The notes: a model not told the origin generated them from the letters alone. A stretch of DNA of 9,016 nt from an uncultured Lachnospiraceae bacterium (GCA_947178465.1 CAMWYL010000112.1:1-9016); one strand, 5' to 3'; positions 1 through 6,990 are shown, counted from the first letter of the stretch. Numbers and translations: made by a program.

Positions 1-109
1 AAACAAAATAGGAAAGGTGCGATAATATCATTCCATCTACCTCACAAAAGGGCTTTTCCACAAAGGTAAAGCCCCCAAATTCATCAACATAGGAAATCAT
101 ATCACCCAT
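1..109 (-). CDS. DUF2974 (Mbeg1-like) protein, N-terminal fragment cut by window edge
   Basis: Only the first 36 codons are in the window; the rest lies beyond position 1. The start ATG at 109-107 is preceded at 8 nt by GGAGG, a good ribosome binding site. The peptide begins MGDMISYVDEFGGFTF and continues with EVDGMILSHLSYF. From memory this matches the N-terminus of DUF2974/Mbeg1-like proteins, which typically open with a 'yxdxxGdltFxxxPFNEVDxLILsxLaY' pattern. Members are predicted alpha/beta-hydrolase (lipase-like) proteins of unknown substrate; that fold cannot be checked here because the catalytic region is missing. The gene follows the DUF3810 gene by 81 nt on the same strand, so co-transcription is possible. 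The family call rests on a short stretch. Confidence 0.72.
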   Translation of the reverse strand, partial: MGDMISYVDEFGGFTFVEKPFCEVDGMILSHLSYFV

Positions 110-190
110 ATATTCCGCCTCCGTCTTCCTTCTCAATGCACAGCATGCATTCCGCCAAAGCACTTCCGGCAGCATTGCCGCAATGATATT

Positions 191-1393
191 CTAATACAGC
201 TCTCCGTCGTAGTATTGCAGAAGAAGCGCAACCACCTCGTTGTACTGCTTCATTCCCTCTTCCACACCGTTGAGCTTCAGCGTCGTTTCCATCAGAGCGT
301 TGGAGACCTTCTTTACGGTAGCCGTCTTGACGGCCGCCTTTTTCTCGACAGACTCCCAATCCTCCCGTGTCAGGAATATATTGTCATCCGCCACGGTATC
401 GCTGATTCGCACATGCTTCCCATAAAGCTCCTTATCCTTGCCGATGGATGCATAAAAATCATTGTTCACGTAATTGAGCACGCTCAGATAACCGCAATAC
501 CGTAAAAACGGGTCCTCCGACTGAATACATGCAAGATAACCGATCATATTCGCGTCGTTCTCATAAATAAATCCCTTTGTATGCGCAAGCTCATGGCACA
601 CGGTCGGCGCCACATTGGTTATGTACATCACGGAGTTGATATTCGCCTCCATGGAGAACGGGAAATAATATCCCATAATATACTGCTGACTGAAAAAGCC
701 GGAATACGTCAGATACTTTGGCGTCACATAAAACCCCTGAAGCTGCTCGTATTCCTCACCGAGACGCCGCATCGCCTTTGTCGCCTCCGCAATCAAATCC
801 CCCTCGTAGATAATACCGCCGCTGTCATCGCGCGCAAAGGTTCCCGCCAATGTATTACACTGTTCCACGATGTAGTCCCGAAGCGCCGCCAGTTCCTCCT
901 TTGTGTAACTCCTCGAAGAGTCGCCTGCATGCGTTACCGCACTTCCGGAAATATCGGCAACCATCATATCCGCCTCCCCGACATCCGCCATATATTTCTG
1001 CGAAAATCCGGAGGCGTGATAGAGGATAAAGCAGTTCAGCGTCATAATGTAACACACCGTAAGCGCCGTCCATGCATAGGCCTTTCCAAAATAATGAAGC
1101 GGTTTCCTGTACCTGTTTCTTCTTATTCTGTTCCAAACAGAGAAGGCTATTCCAAAAAGCGTGATCGCAACCGCCAAAATCAACATAATCTCGCCTACAC
1201 TGACAGGCACAATGCTGGTCAGCCTGCCGTAGGTACTGCCCCATAGCGGAAAAATATGCCGGATATACCAATCGCAGAAGGTCACGCTCTGCCATGCCGC
1301 GGCATTTAGCAGAACCACTCCTATTATACCACACAAAAATACGATATTGTGGATTTTAATAGTTTTTTTGCCATTGTTTTCCGCTTTTTTCAT
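191..1393 (-). CDS. DUF3810 membrane protein with HExxH zinc-protease motif
   Basis: A 400-residue protein. Three hydrophobic segments are visible at about residues 15-34, 63-86 and 106-126, so the N-terminal third is membrane-embedded and the rest is probably a soluble, likely extracytoplasmic, domain. Residues 267-271 read HELAH, a canonical zinc-metallopeptidase helix, followed by GFIYENDANMIGYLAC. DUF3810 members usually have a similar 'HELAHxxGFxrEDEANFxxyLAC' stretch, where the Glu of DEAN would be a good third metal ligand. Here that place is Asp280 (NDAN), with Glu278 close by. The length fits the family. The start is fixed by GGAGGG seven nt before the ATG. Function and substrate are unknown; protease activity is inferred from the motif only. 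Upstream is a 79-nt AT-rich gap behind the DUF5107 gene, without a clear terminator. Confidence 0.88.
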   Translation of the reverse strand: MKKAENNGKKTIKIHNIVFLCGIIGVVLLNAAAWQSVTFCDWYIRHIFPLWGSTYGRLTSIVPVSVGEIMLILAVAITLFGIAFSVWNRIRRNRYRKPLHYFGKAYAWTALTVCYIMTLNCFILYHASGFSQKYMADVGEADMMVADISGSAVTHAGDSSRSYTKEELAALRDYIVEQCNTLAGTFARDDSGGIIYEGDLIAEATKAMRRLGEEYEQLQGFYVTPKYLTYSGFFSQQYIMGYYFPFSMEANINSVMYITNVAPTVCHELAHTKGFIYENDANMIGYLACIQSEDPFLRYCGYLSVLNYVNNDFYASIGKDKELYGKHVRISDTVADDNIFLTREDWESVEKKAAVKTATVKKVSNALMETTLKLNGVEEGMKQYNEVVALLLQYYDGELY

Positions 1394-1472
1394 TAGTTTT
1401 CCCTCCGGCAGGATTTTTTATCACAATTCACTATACATAATAACATAATTTTAACATTATTTTTTTAATAAA

Positions 1473-4400
1473 TTATGAACATTCCCCAATATTGCATTGT
1501 ATGATTGGCAATATATCATTTAACCCGATATGGCACCGGTCAAGCGCAAGACCTTTTTGCGCATATTCTTCCGCTTTCACGGCATCGCCCTTTCCGAGAT
1601 ATCCGAGGGCTGCCATAAAGTAACAATGCACTTTGTTTTTCTTATTCAGGTCCGCGTCAAAGATTAAGAAATCAGGAAGCGATACCGCAAAATATTCTAT
1701 TTTTATACTATCGTTCATATGCGTATGCGCATAGTCAATAAATGCGTCAAAGCGCGCATTGGCTGTTGCCTCATCTCCAAGCGCTTTTATTGCCATTGCC
1801 GCATAATACATTCTCTCGGGCGGCTGGTCATTATAGTACATTGCGGAGGTTAAAGCAAATTCACCTCTTGCCGCTAATCTGTAGGCATTTTCCGATTGCT
1901 CCCTGTCTTCATACAGGCCGCCAAGCAAATAATAGATATCATTATCAAGGCTGCCTGTCAGCTTTCCCTCTCCGAGATTATGCGGATAGGTAAGCGCCTG
2001 TTCCAGAAGCGCAACGGCCTTTTTATTATCCTCCTGCGCTCTTGCCAGATTGATCAGCGCAAGCCGGTACTGCGCGGGGATTTTGCCTTCTCCACCCTCC
2101 CACGGATGGAAGCTGTGATGCATCATGCATTGATACGCGTTTTCATATTCACCTTTTATATTCAAAAGCGTTATATACTCCGTGTATAAATCATCCCGCG
2201 TTTCCAAAAGCTCCAGGTTTGCCTTCATATTGTCAAGCCGCTCCTTCGGGGAACAGTTCAGCGTCTTATAAAGAGAATCCAATTCAAAAAATACGCGCGC
2301 ATCCATCTTATCCATTGCAAACGCCTTCTCCAGCGCCGCTTTCGCCCTGTCCGCATCCTTCATTTTGTTGTAATACGCAAGAGAGAGATTGCGGTATACC
2401 GTCGGAAGCGCTATCTTGTCCGCACAGCTCTCCCACAGGGACACACTCTCCGCATAACGCCCCTTGTCATAAAACAGGTTTCCAAGATAGTACGCCGCGT
2501 AATTCCCGCCGTTCCTCACCGCCTTTTCAAGCACCGCAATGTCCTCAATACGGTTGGGGAAGCAGTAAAGAGAGCTTGCCGTTTCCGCCTTCCCAAGCTC
2601 CGTACGGTCGCCGGTGCATGCGTATCTGTAATAATGCACCATCGGCTCATCCTCCTTCGGGGCAAGCGCAAGAACTGCATCGGCCTCATTATAAAGTCCT
2701 GCCGCTTTGTAAGAAAGCGCAAGCTCTATATAATTATGATTGTCATTTCTCATGAGTGACGTGAATTCCTCCAAACCGGTTCCCGTCAGCTTATAAAGTT
2801 CATAACGGCAACCATGGTCAAGCGCATCAATTTCCTTGGTTTCCTCTGCGAAGGCGATAGCCCCGTCCGTATTTCCCGTCAAACGCAAAAGCGCGGTTTT
2901 CAGCGTTCTTGCCTTTAAATTGTGAAGCCCCCTCACAAGCGCCTGCTCAACAAAGGAGAGTGCCGCCTTATAATCGCCCTTTCCCGCCGCGATACAGGAG
3001 AGCTGATAGAACGCCTTATCCTGCATGTTTCCGTCCCATACCGCTTTGTAGAATGCGTCAAATGCTTCTTCGGTATTGCCTGTTGCTTTCAGTACAAGGC
3101 CGAGGTTGTAATACGGCTCGCAGTCATACGGATTTGGATTTTTCCACGTTGCGGAATTAATTGCGGCACGGAAATACTTTATGCTCTCCGCAAAACGTCC
3201 TTTATTATAAAGGTATTTTCCATAGCCGTTGTTAAGGCGGATATCCGATGCGTCGCGCCTTAATCCCTCCAGATAATACGGCTCCGGCGAATAGGTCGCA
3301 TGGCGGTACTGCTCCAGATGGGTTGCCGCCAGAAACAGCTTTTCGGTTGTCTCTAATTTTTCAGGCTCCGGAATTTCCTCCGCCGGTGACGGAACCGCCA
3401 GGGTACGCACAACAGGCGTATAACTTACGATCGTCTTCGCGCCTCTTTTGATATTGACGGCTGCCTCCCCCGACATTTCGCCCATAGGAACAGCGGTTTC
3501 AAAGGTCTCTGCCGGCTTTAGGCTGATTATTTCGGTATGGATGATTTTATCGCCGCACAGAAGCTCCAACTCCACATTCTCAAGGCCTGAGGGCGTATAT
3601 ACAGCAACCTTGATATTCCCGTCCTCTGCTTCCACATTCACCACTGCGTCAAGCGACGCGTTCTTTACCGCGCCGACCGCCTTATACGGCATAAAATACT
3701 GCACAAAGGTCTTTTCCTCGTAGGGCTTTAGGAACGTAAAATCGGGCTGGTTATCTGTAAACATGCCCGTCATAAGCTCTATGTACGGGCCGTTTTCATC
3801 GGTCAGGTTTCTGTCCCACGCCCTTCCGAAGTCCCCGTTCCCCCAAGTCCACTGCTTTTTGCCCGGGGAAACGTGATGGTCCGCGATATGCAGAAGCCCT
3901 GCCTTCTTCCTGTAATCATAATTGCCGATAAAGTCAAAATCCGAATGGTACGCCATATACGAGGTCGGAACAGGAATATTCTTATAACGTGAAATATCCG
4001 TTCCCGGAGCATAATTTACCTTATAATACTCACCGTCCGCAATCGGGAATTTGGACACGGCACGTTTACCGTGGTCCATGACCGCATGGACGTCAGGCGG
4101 AAATACGGACTGCGTATCATCATTCACCGCAACGGCGGGATTCGCCCACCACAAAAACGTCTGCGGCCTGTCTGTCGGATTGTATACCTGTCCCTTAATC
4201 TCAAGGTACGCCTTATCGGGATACACCGTAAAGCCTGCCATTCCCTTTGTGTGGAACATCTTTTCCGTCTCCCCCACCCATACGGTAACGGAGCCGTCCG
4301 CATTCTCCTCTATCACATAATCCGTCGGGTCAAAGGTTGACGGCCTGTGGTGCTGCGGCCAATTGAACTCAATCCCGCCCGATATCCACGGTCCGGCAAG

Positions 4401-4715
4401 CCCGACAAGCGCGGGCTTTATCACTTCATTATAATAAACCGCGTCATAGCCGTTTGTCTTGTCGTAAAGGCGCTGAATCCTGCCGCCGATTTCGGGCAGT
4501 ATCATAACAAGTATATACCCATTCTCAAGGAATACCGCATTGTATTCCTTATCCGTCCTGACATCCGAAACGCCCTCGCATACGGGATGCGGGTAAACGC
4601 GCCCGCTTGACCCCTGATAAACACGCTTCTCAAGGAACATCGGATTTTTGTCATAGTCGGAAATCTCGTATGTCGGTATTGTCACGCTTTCTTTTCTAAC
4701 GATAACCTTGCTCAT
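1473..4715 (-). CDS. DUF5107 domain protein with long tetratricopeptide repeat tail
   Basis: A 1080-residue cytoplasmic protein with no signal peptide or TM segment. Residues about 10-345 form the DUF5107 domain. Recognisable blocks are GGIEFNWPQHHRPS (about 113-126), LWWANPAVAVNDD (188-200) and the aromatic/acidic stretch QWTWGNGDFGRAWDRN (288-303), ending near FMPYK (341-345). Residues about 350-440 look like an extra beta-rich domain. From about 456 to the end there are many TPR-like helical pairs, for example at 491-519, 532-559, 567-593, 739-764, 772-803, 926-952 and 1029-1059. From memory, DUF5107 is related to the galactose-mutarotase-like carbohydrate-binding fold and these proteins often sit near sugar-use genes. 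No sugar gene is seen here, so function stays open. An in-frame ATG at 4727 would add four residues. I prefer 4715 because homologues begin 'MSKV' and the AAAGG site lies only 1 nt before the upstream ATG, although it is 13 nt from the chosen one. Confidence 0.9.
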   Translation of the reverse strand: MSKVIVRKESVTIPTYEISDYDKNPMFLEKRVYQGSSGRVYPHPVCEGVSDVRTDKEYNAVFLENGYILVMILPEIGGRIQRLYDKTNGYDAVYYNEVIKPALVGLAGPWISGGIEFNWPQHHRPSTFDPTDYVIEENADGSVTVWVGETEKMFHTKGMAGFTVYPDKAYLEIKGQVYNPTDRPQTFLWWANPAVAVNDDTQSVFPPDVHAVMDHGKRAVSKFPIADGEYYKVNYAPGTDISRYKNIPVPTSYMAYHSDFDFIGNYDYRKKAGLLHIADHHVSPGKKQWTWGNGDFGRAWDRNLTDENGPYIELMTGMFTDNQPDFTFLKPYEEKTFVQYFMPYKAVGAVKNASLDAVVNVEAEDGNIKVAVYTPSGLENVELELLCGDKIIHTEIISLKPAETFETAVPMGEMSGEAAVNIKRGAKTIVSYTPVVRTLAVPSPAEEIPEPEKLETTEKLFLAATHLEQYRHATYSPEPYYLEGLRRDASDIRLNNGYGKYLYNKGRFAESIKYFRAAINSATWKNPNPYDCEPYYNLGLVLKATGNTEEAFDAFYKAVWDGNMQDKAFYQLSCIAAGKGDYKAALSFVEQALVRGLHNLKARTLKTALLRLTGNTDGAIAFAEETKEIDALDHGCRYELYKLTGTGLEEFTSLMRNDNHNYIELALSYKAAGLYNEADAVLALAPKEDEPMVHYYRYACTGDRTELGKAETASSLYCFPNRIEDIAVLEKAVRNGGNYAAYYLGNLFYDKGRYAESVSLWESCADKIALPTVYRNLSLAYYNKMKDADRAKAALEKAFAMDKMDARVFFELDSLYKTLNCSPKERLDNMKANLELLETRDDLYTEYITLLNIKGEYENAYQCMMHHSFHPWEGGEGKIPAQYRLALINLARAQEDNKKAVALLEQALTYPHNLGEGKLTGSLDNDIYYLLGGLYEDREQSENAYRLAARGEFALTSAMYYNDQPPERMYYAAMAIKALGDEATANARFDAFIDYAHTHMNDSIKIEYFAVSLPDFLIFDADLNKKNKVHCYFMAALGYLGKGDAVKAEEYAQKGLALDRCHIGLNDILPIIQCNIGECS

Positions 4716-4786
4716 TTTAATAACCATGCCTTTCTCTTTGTTTACGGTATATGTTTTTATTTGAAAATATATCCGGTCCGCCGGTT

Positions 4787-5206
4787 TTATAACTGCAAAT
4801 ATTTCTTCATTCCTGCTCCCGTTACCTCATTGGGAAGCATTGTAAAACCCAGAGTCTCATAAAACGGCTCTTTTCCCTTTGCCGCTACCAGGCCTATTGT
4901 CATTTTGGTTCCCGCGATTCCGTTCTCCTCCACATACCGAATAAGCCTTTTTACAATTCTCGTCCCAATCCCCTGCCGCTGATACTCCGGCAATACAACA
5001 ATCTCCTGTAAATACCAATACATCACGCCATCCCCGACAAGCCGCCCCATTCCGATCGTCCTGCCCTCATGAACGGCTGAAACAACAAACAGACTGTTGT
5101 CGATTGCCTTTTGCGCCTGCTCTACCGGTGTTTCCAATAATCCCACCTTTGTCCTCAACATTACAAATTCCTCTGCCCTCAATACATTATCTGCCAATGT
5201 TATCAT
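4787..5206 (-). CDS. GNAT-family N-acetyltransferase
   Basis: A 139-residue single-domain protein of the GCN5-related acetyltransferase fold, transferring acetyl from acetyl-CoA to an unknown amine. Motif A, the acetyl-CoA pyrophosphate loop, is seen as VVLPEYQRQGIGTRIV at residues 70-85 (Q-R-Q-G-I-G). Motif B is suggested by FYETLGF at 115-121. Strand beta-4 is preceded by WYLQEI. The start is the ATG at 5206, five nt behind GGGAGG. A GTG at 5224 in the same frame would add six residues but has no comparable ribosome binding site. The gene begins 26 nt after the hflX stop codon on the same strand with no terminator between, so it is very likely co-transcribed with hflX and would share its leader control. 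The substrate (small molecule, drug or protein) cannot be told from the sequence. Confidence 0.9.
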   Translation of the reverse strand: MITLADNVLRAEEFVMLRTKVGLLETPVEQAQKAIDNSLFVVSAVHEGRTIGMGRLVGDGVMYWYLQEIVVLPEYQRQGIGTRIVKRLIRYVEENGIAGTKMTIGLVAAKGKEPFYETLGFTMLPNEVTGAGMKKYLQL

Positions 5207-5232
5207 ATGCTCCTCCCGGTTCACAAAATATA

Positions 5233-6492
5233 TTATACCAAATACTCCGCATACCGCCCCGCATCTCTGACGCTGACATTCGCCTTCATATAAATTCCGT
5301 TATCCCTGTAATCGGTGTCAAATATGACAGCATTGTCATTTAAATAGGAAGCGATATCACCTCTTTTATACGGGATCAACAGCTCGCAGTCGCGGTAACC
5401 GCCCGAAAGCTTCCCTTCTATCAGCGTCAACAGTGCATCCATACCGTTCTGCGACTTTGCTGACATATACAGCTTATCATCGCCCTGAACTGTCGCAAAT
5501 TGTCCCATCCCACACAAATCCGCCTTGTTAAATACATAGAGCATCGGGATTTGCTCCGCGCCAAGCTCTCGCAGCGTCTCTGCCGTCACCCGCATGTGCT
5601 CCGCATGGTTTTCATCAGAGTAGTCAATCACCTGCAACAGCAAATCTGCCTCCCGCACCTCCTCCAGAGTAGAGCGGAACGCCTTCACCAGACTGTGCGG
5701 CAGGTTGGAAATGAATCCAACCGTATCCGAAAGCAGGAAGGCGTTCCTGTCGGGCGGGGCAATCCGCCTGACAGTCGTATCCAGCGTCGCAAAGAGCATA
5801 TCCTTTTCAAGCACCTGCTTTTCCTCATCCTTCACATACATTGAGAGTAGCGTATTCATAATCGTTGACTTGCCCGCGTTCGTATAGCCGACCAATGCCA
5901 CTCTGGGAATACCCGACTCCACACGCTTCTTCCGCTGTGTCCGTCGTTCTCCTGAAATCGCCTCCAGTTCCCGCTTCATGCCGGTAAGCCGCTGCTCCAG
6001 ACGCCGCCTGTCAAGCTCCAGCTTCTTTTCCCCAGCGCCCTTATTACTCATCGCACCACTCGCGCCACCCTGCCTTGAAAGCGCGTCATGAAGCCCAACC
6101 AACCGCGGCAACATATATTGGAGCCTCGCAACCTCCACCTGAAGCTTCGCCTCTCTGGTGCGCGCCCTGACGGAAAAGATTTCCAAAATCAGCGTCGTCC
6201 TATCCATCACAGGGCAGTCCAGCTCCCGCTGGAGATTTCTGAGCTGTATCGGAGACAGACCGTTATCAAATATCACGATATCCGCCTCCAATGCGCGCGC
6301 CATCTCGCGCACTTCCTCCACCTTTCCGGAGCCGATATAGGTCGCCGTGTTGGCGCTTTCCATATTCTGTTCTATCCTTCCTACGACCTCCATATCACAC
6401 GCGGCCGCAAGGCTTACCATCTCCTCCATCGCCTGCTCAAATTCCTGCGGCTTCTTATCTATATTTACTCCCACGATAAAAGCACGTTCCAT
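5233..6492 (-). CDS. hflX: HflX-family GTPase, probably HflXr-like ribosome rescue factor
   Basis: A 419-residue GTPase of the OBG-HflX family. HflX binds the 50S subunit and splits stalled 70S ribosomes; the HflXr subgroup in Listeria gives resistance to macrolides and lincosamides. The N-terminal HflX domain covers about 1-195, with a charged helical segment at about 155-190. The G domain follows: P-loop GYTNAGKST (202-210), switch I ATLDTTVRR (235-243), G3 DTVGF (256-260), G4 NKAD (322-325) and G5 SAKS (344-347); all key GTPase residues are present. The linker that points to the peptidyl-transferase centre reads RQGGASGAMSNKGAGEKK (140-157), about three residues longer than the 'RQKGGIGLRGPGETQ' of E. 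coli HflX as I recall it; a longer loop is a trait described for HflXr. The start ATG lies five nt after GGAGGG. A long regulatory leader precedes the gene. Family call firm; HflXr subgroup inferred. Confidence 0.93.
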   Translation of the reverse strand: MERAFIVGVNIDKKPQEFEQAMEEMVSLAAACDMEVVGRIEQNMESANTATYIGSGKVEEVREMARALEADIVIFDNGLSPIQLRNLQRELDCPVMDRTTLILEIFSVRARTREAKLQVEVARLQYMLPRLVGLHDALSRQGGASGAMSNKGAGEKKLELDRRRLEQRLTGMKRELEAISGERRTQRKKRVESGIPRVALVGYTNAGKSTIMNTLLSMYVKDEEKQVLEKDMLFATLDTTVRRIAPPDRNAFLLSDTVGFISNLPHSLVKAFRSTLEEVREADLLLQVIDYSDENHAEHMRVTAETLRELGAEQIPMLYVFNKADLCGMGQFATVQGDDKLYMSAKSQNGMDALLTLIEGKLSGGYRDCELLIPYKRGDIASYLNDNAVIFDTDYRDNGIYMKANVSVRDAGRYAEYLV

Positions 6493-6523
6493 ATAATCCC
6501 TCCAATTCTCTTAATACCAATAC

Positions 6524-6561
6524 AAAAAATCCCATGGACACGGTTCTGCTGCCACGGGATT
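6524..6561 (-). terminator. Second leader terminator (T2), directly upstream of hflX
   Basis: Read on the minus strand, a stem of AATCCCGTGG (6561-6552) pairs with CCATGGGATT (6537-6528) through ten pairs, one of them G-U, around a 14-nt loop. It runs straight into a tract of six T (6529-6524). It lies 31 nt upstream of the hflX start codon and after the hflX promoter, so it acts on the leader transcript and not as the end of a separate gene. The long loop makes it weaker than T1. Confidence 0.75.
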
Positions 6562-6606
6562 CTATCACCAAAAGCACGGGCTGCTGCCCGAACGCCTTCC
6601 CAGATG

Positions 6607-6637
6607 AAAAAAATCGTGGCACCAAATGACACCACGA
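6607..6637 (-). terminator. First leader terminator (T1) of the hflX attenuator
   Basis: On the minus strand, TCGTGGTGTC (6637-6628) and GGTGCCACGA (6623-6614) form a ten-pair stem with three internal G-U/U-G pairs and a 4-nt ATTT loop. Seven T (6613-6607) follow at once. It begins 15 nt after the stop codon of the leader ORF, the usual place for an attenuator. Transcripts stopped here would be about 140 nt long and hold only the leader peptide. Confidence 0.85.
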
Positions 6638-6652
6638 CAAAACGCAATCTGC

Positions 6653-6724
6653 TTATCTGCGATTCTTCGAGGTAATCATATCATTCCTATAGTTGCTTCT
6701 AATGCATATCGTTCTGTTCATCAT
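6653..6724 (-). CDS. Leader peptide (uORF) of the hflX attenuator, 23 codons
   Basis: A short ORF too small for usual gene calling. An AGGAGGT Shine-Dalgarno (6739-6733) sits 9 nt before ATG 6724; a second ATG follows at once. The peptide begins MMNRTICIRSNY and ends MITSKNRR before TAA at 6655-6653. It is basic and hydrophilic, without similarity to any protein I know. It starts about 25 nt after the predicted transcription start and ends 15 nt before an intrinsic terminator, which is how leader peptides of drug-inducible genes (erm, vga, hflXr) are placed. I infer that its translation, not its product, matters: a ribosome stalled in its early codons would cover the Shine-Dalgarno and free codons 17-20 for pairing with T1. 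Confidence 0.7.
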   Translation of the reverse strand: MMNRTICIRSNYRNDMITSKNRR

Positions 6725-6755
6725 TGATATTTACCTCCTATCCAAGCTTTACTGT

Positions 6756-6784
6756 ATTTTATCAAAAGACCTGTAGTGTGTCAA
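6756..6784 (-). promoter_or_regulatory. SigmaA promoter of the hflX leader
   Basis: On the minus strand, TTGACA (6784-6779) is followed after exactly 17 nt by TAAAAT (6761-6756), one base off the consensus -10 box. The start of transcription is expected near 6749, about 10 nt before the AGGAGGT of the leader ORF. Such a strong constitutive promoter in front of two terminators fits control by attenuation rather than by initiation. Confidence 0.85.
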
Positions 6785-6846
6785 GCTTTTCATAAACTGT
6801 ATGTGTAGGGTCACATCTCTTGGCTCGTTGCTCGCGGAAATAACGA

Positions 6847-6875
6847 TTGACATTTCCTGCATGAGTTGATATAAT
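6847..6875 (+). promoter_or_regulatory. SigmaA promoter of the methyltransferase gene
   Basis: TTGACA (6847-6852), 17-nt spacer, TATAAT (6870-6875): a perfect consensus promoter. It points away from the hflX promoter; the two -35 boxes are 62 nt apart. The predicted start near 6882 gives the methyltransferase mRNA a leader of about 110 nt in which I find no convincing hairpin or riboswitch. The core closely resembles the promoter of the tRNA gene at 7973-8001. Confidence 0.85.
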
Positions 6876-6990
6876 CTTCTCTCACGCTTAAATGACAGCT
6901 TACGGATAATACGGAGCTTGTTCCCAGGGCGTCAAAAACCAAAATTTCACGCTGTAAAAGCCGTTTTATGAAATGATAAGGGGGTATAAA

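Larger units (their letters stand above)
6524..6749 (-). promoter_or_regulatory. Ribosome-mediated transcription attenuator (hflX 5' leader)
   Basis: Complementary segments seen on the minus strand: region 1 (Shine-Dalgarno, 6737-6726, GAGGTAAATATC) pairs with region 2 (6682-6669, GATAT..TTACCTC, 2-nt bulge) in 12 pairs. Region 2 (ACC-T-CGA, 6673-6667) can instead pair with region 3, the 5' arm of T1 (TCGTGGT, 6637-6631), six Watson-Crick pairs with one T-T mismatch. Region 4, the T1 3' arm (TGCCACG, 6621-6615), is perfectly complementary to region 5, the T2 5' arm (CGTGGCA, 6556-6550). Thus 1:2, 3:4 and 5:6 give two terminators, while 2:3 and 4:5 would disrupt both. A further CGGGC-AGCA-GCCCG hairpin stands at 6590-6577. 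The pairings are seen; the switching is inferred from known attenuators of hflXr and ABC-F resistance genes. Confidence 0.72.

Noticed and set aside
102..359. 85-residue minus-strand open frame
   Set aside because: It overlaps the DUF3810 3' end and the DUF2974 start in another frame and has no protein-like composition.
2219..2755. 178-residue plus-strand open frame inside the DUF5107-TPR gene
   Set aside because: Ser/Pro/Cys-rich composition typical of antisense reading; the opposite strand is clearly coding.
4769..4786. CCGG-rich inverted repeat between the GNAT and DUF5107 genes as a terminator
   Set aside because: Only about four pairs and no T-tract on the minus strand after the stem.
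6656..6667. Lys-Asn-Arg near the end of the leader peptide as a macrolide (+x+) arrest motif
   Set aside because: A ribosome stalled there would cover the anti-terminator segment and so favour termination, the opposite of induction. Early codons are better stall sites.
6882..6990. Riboswitch in the methyltransferase leader
   Set aside because: No stable stem pair or known aptamer core; only short direct repeats such as TACGGA.
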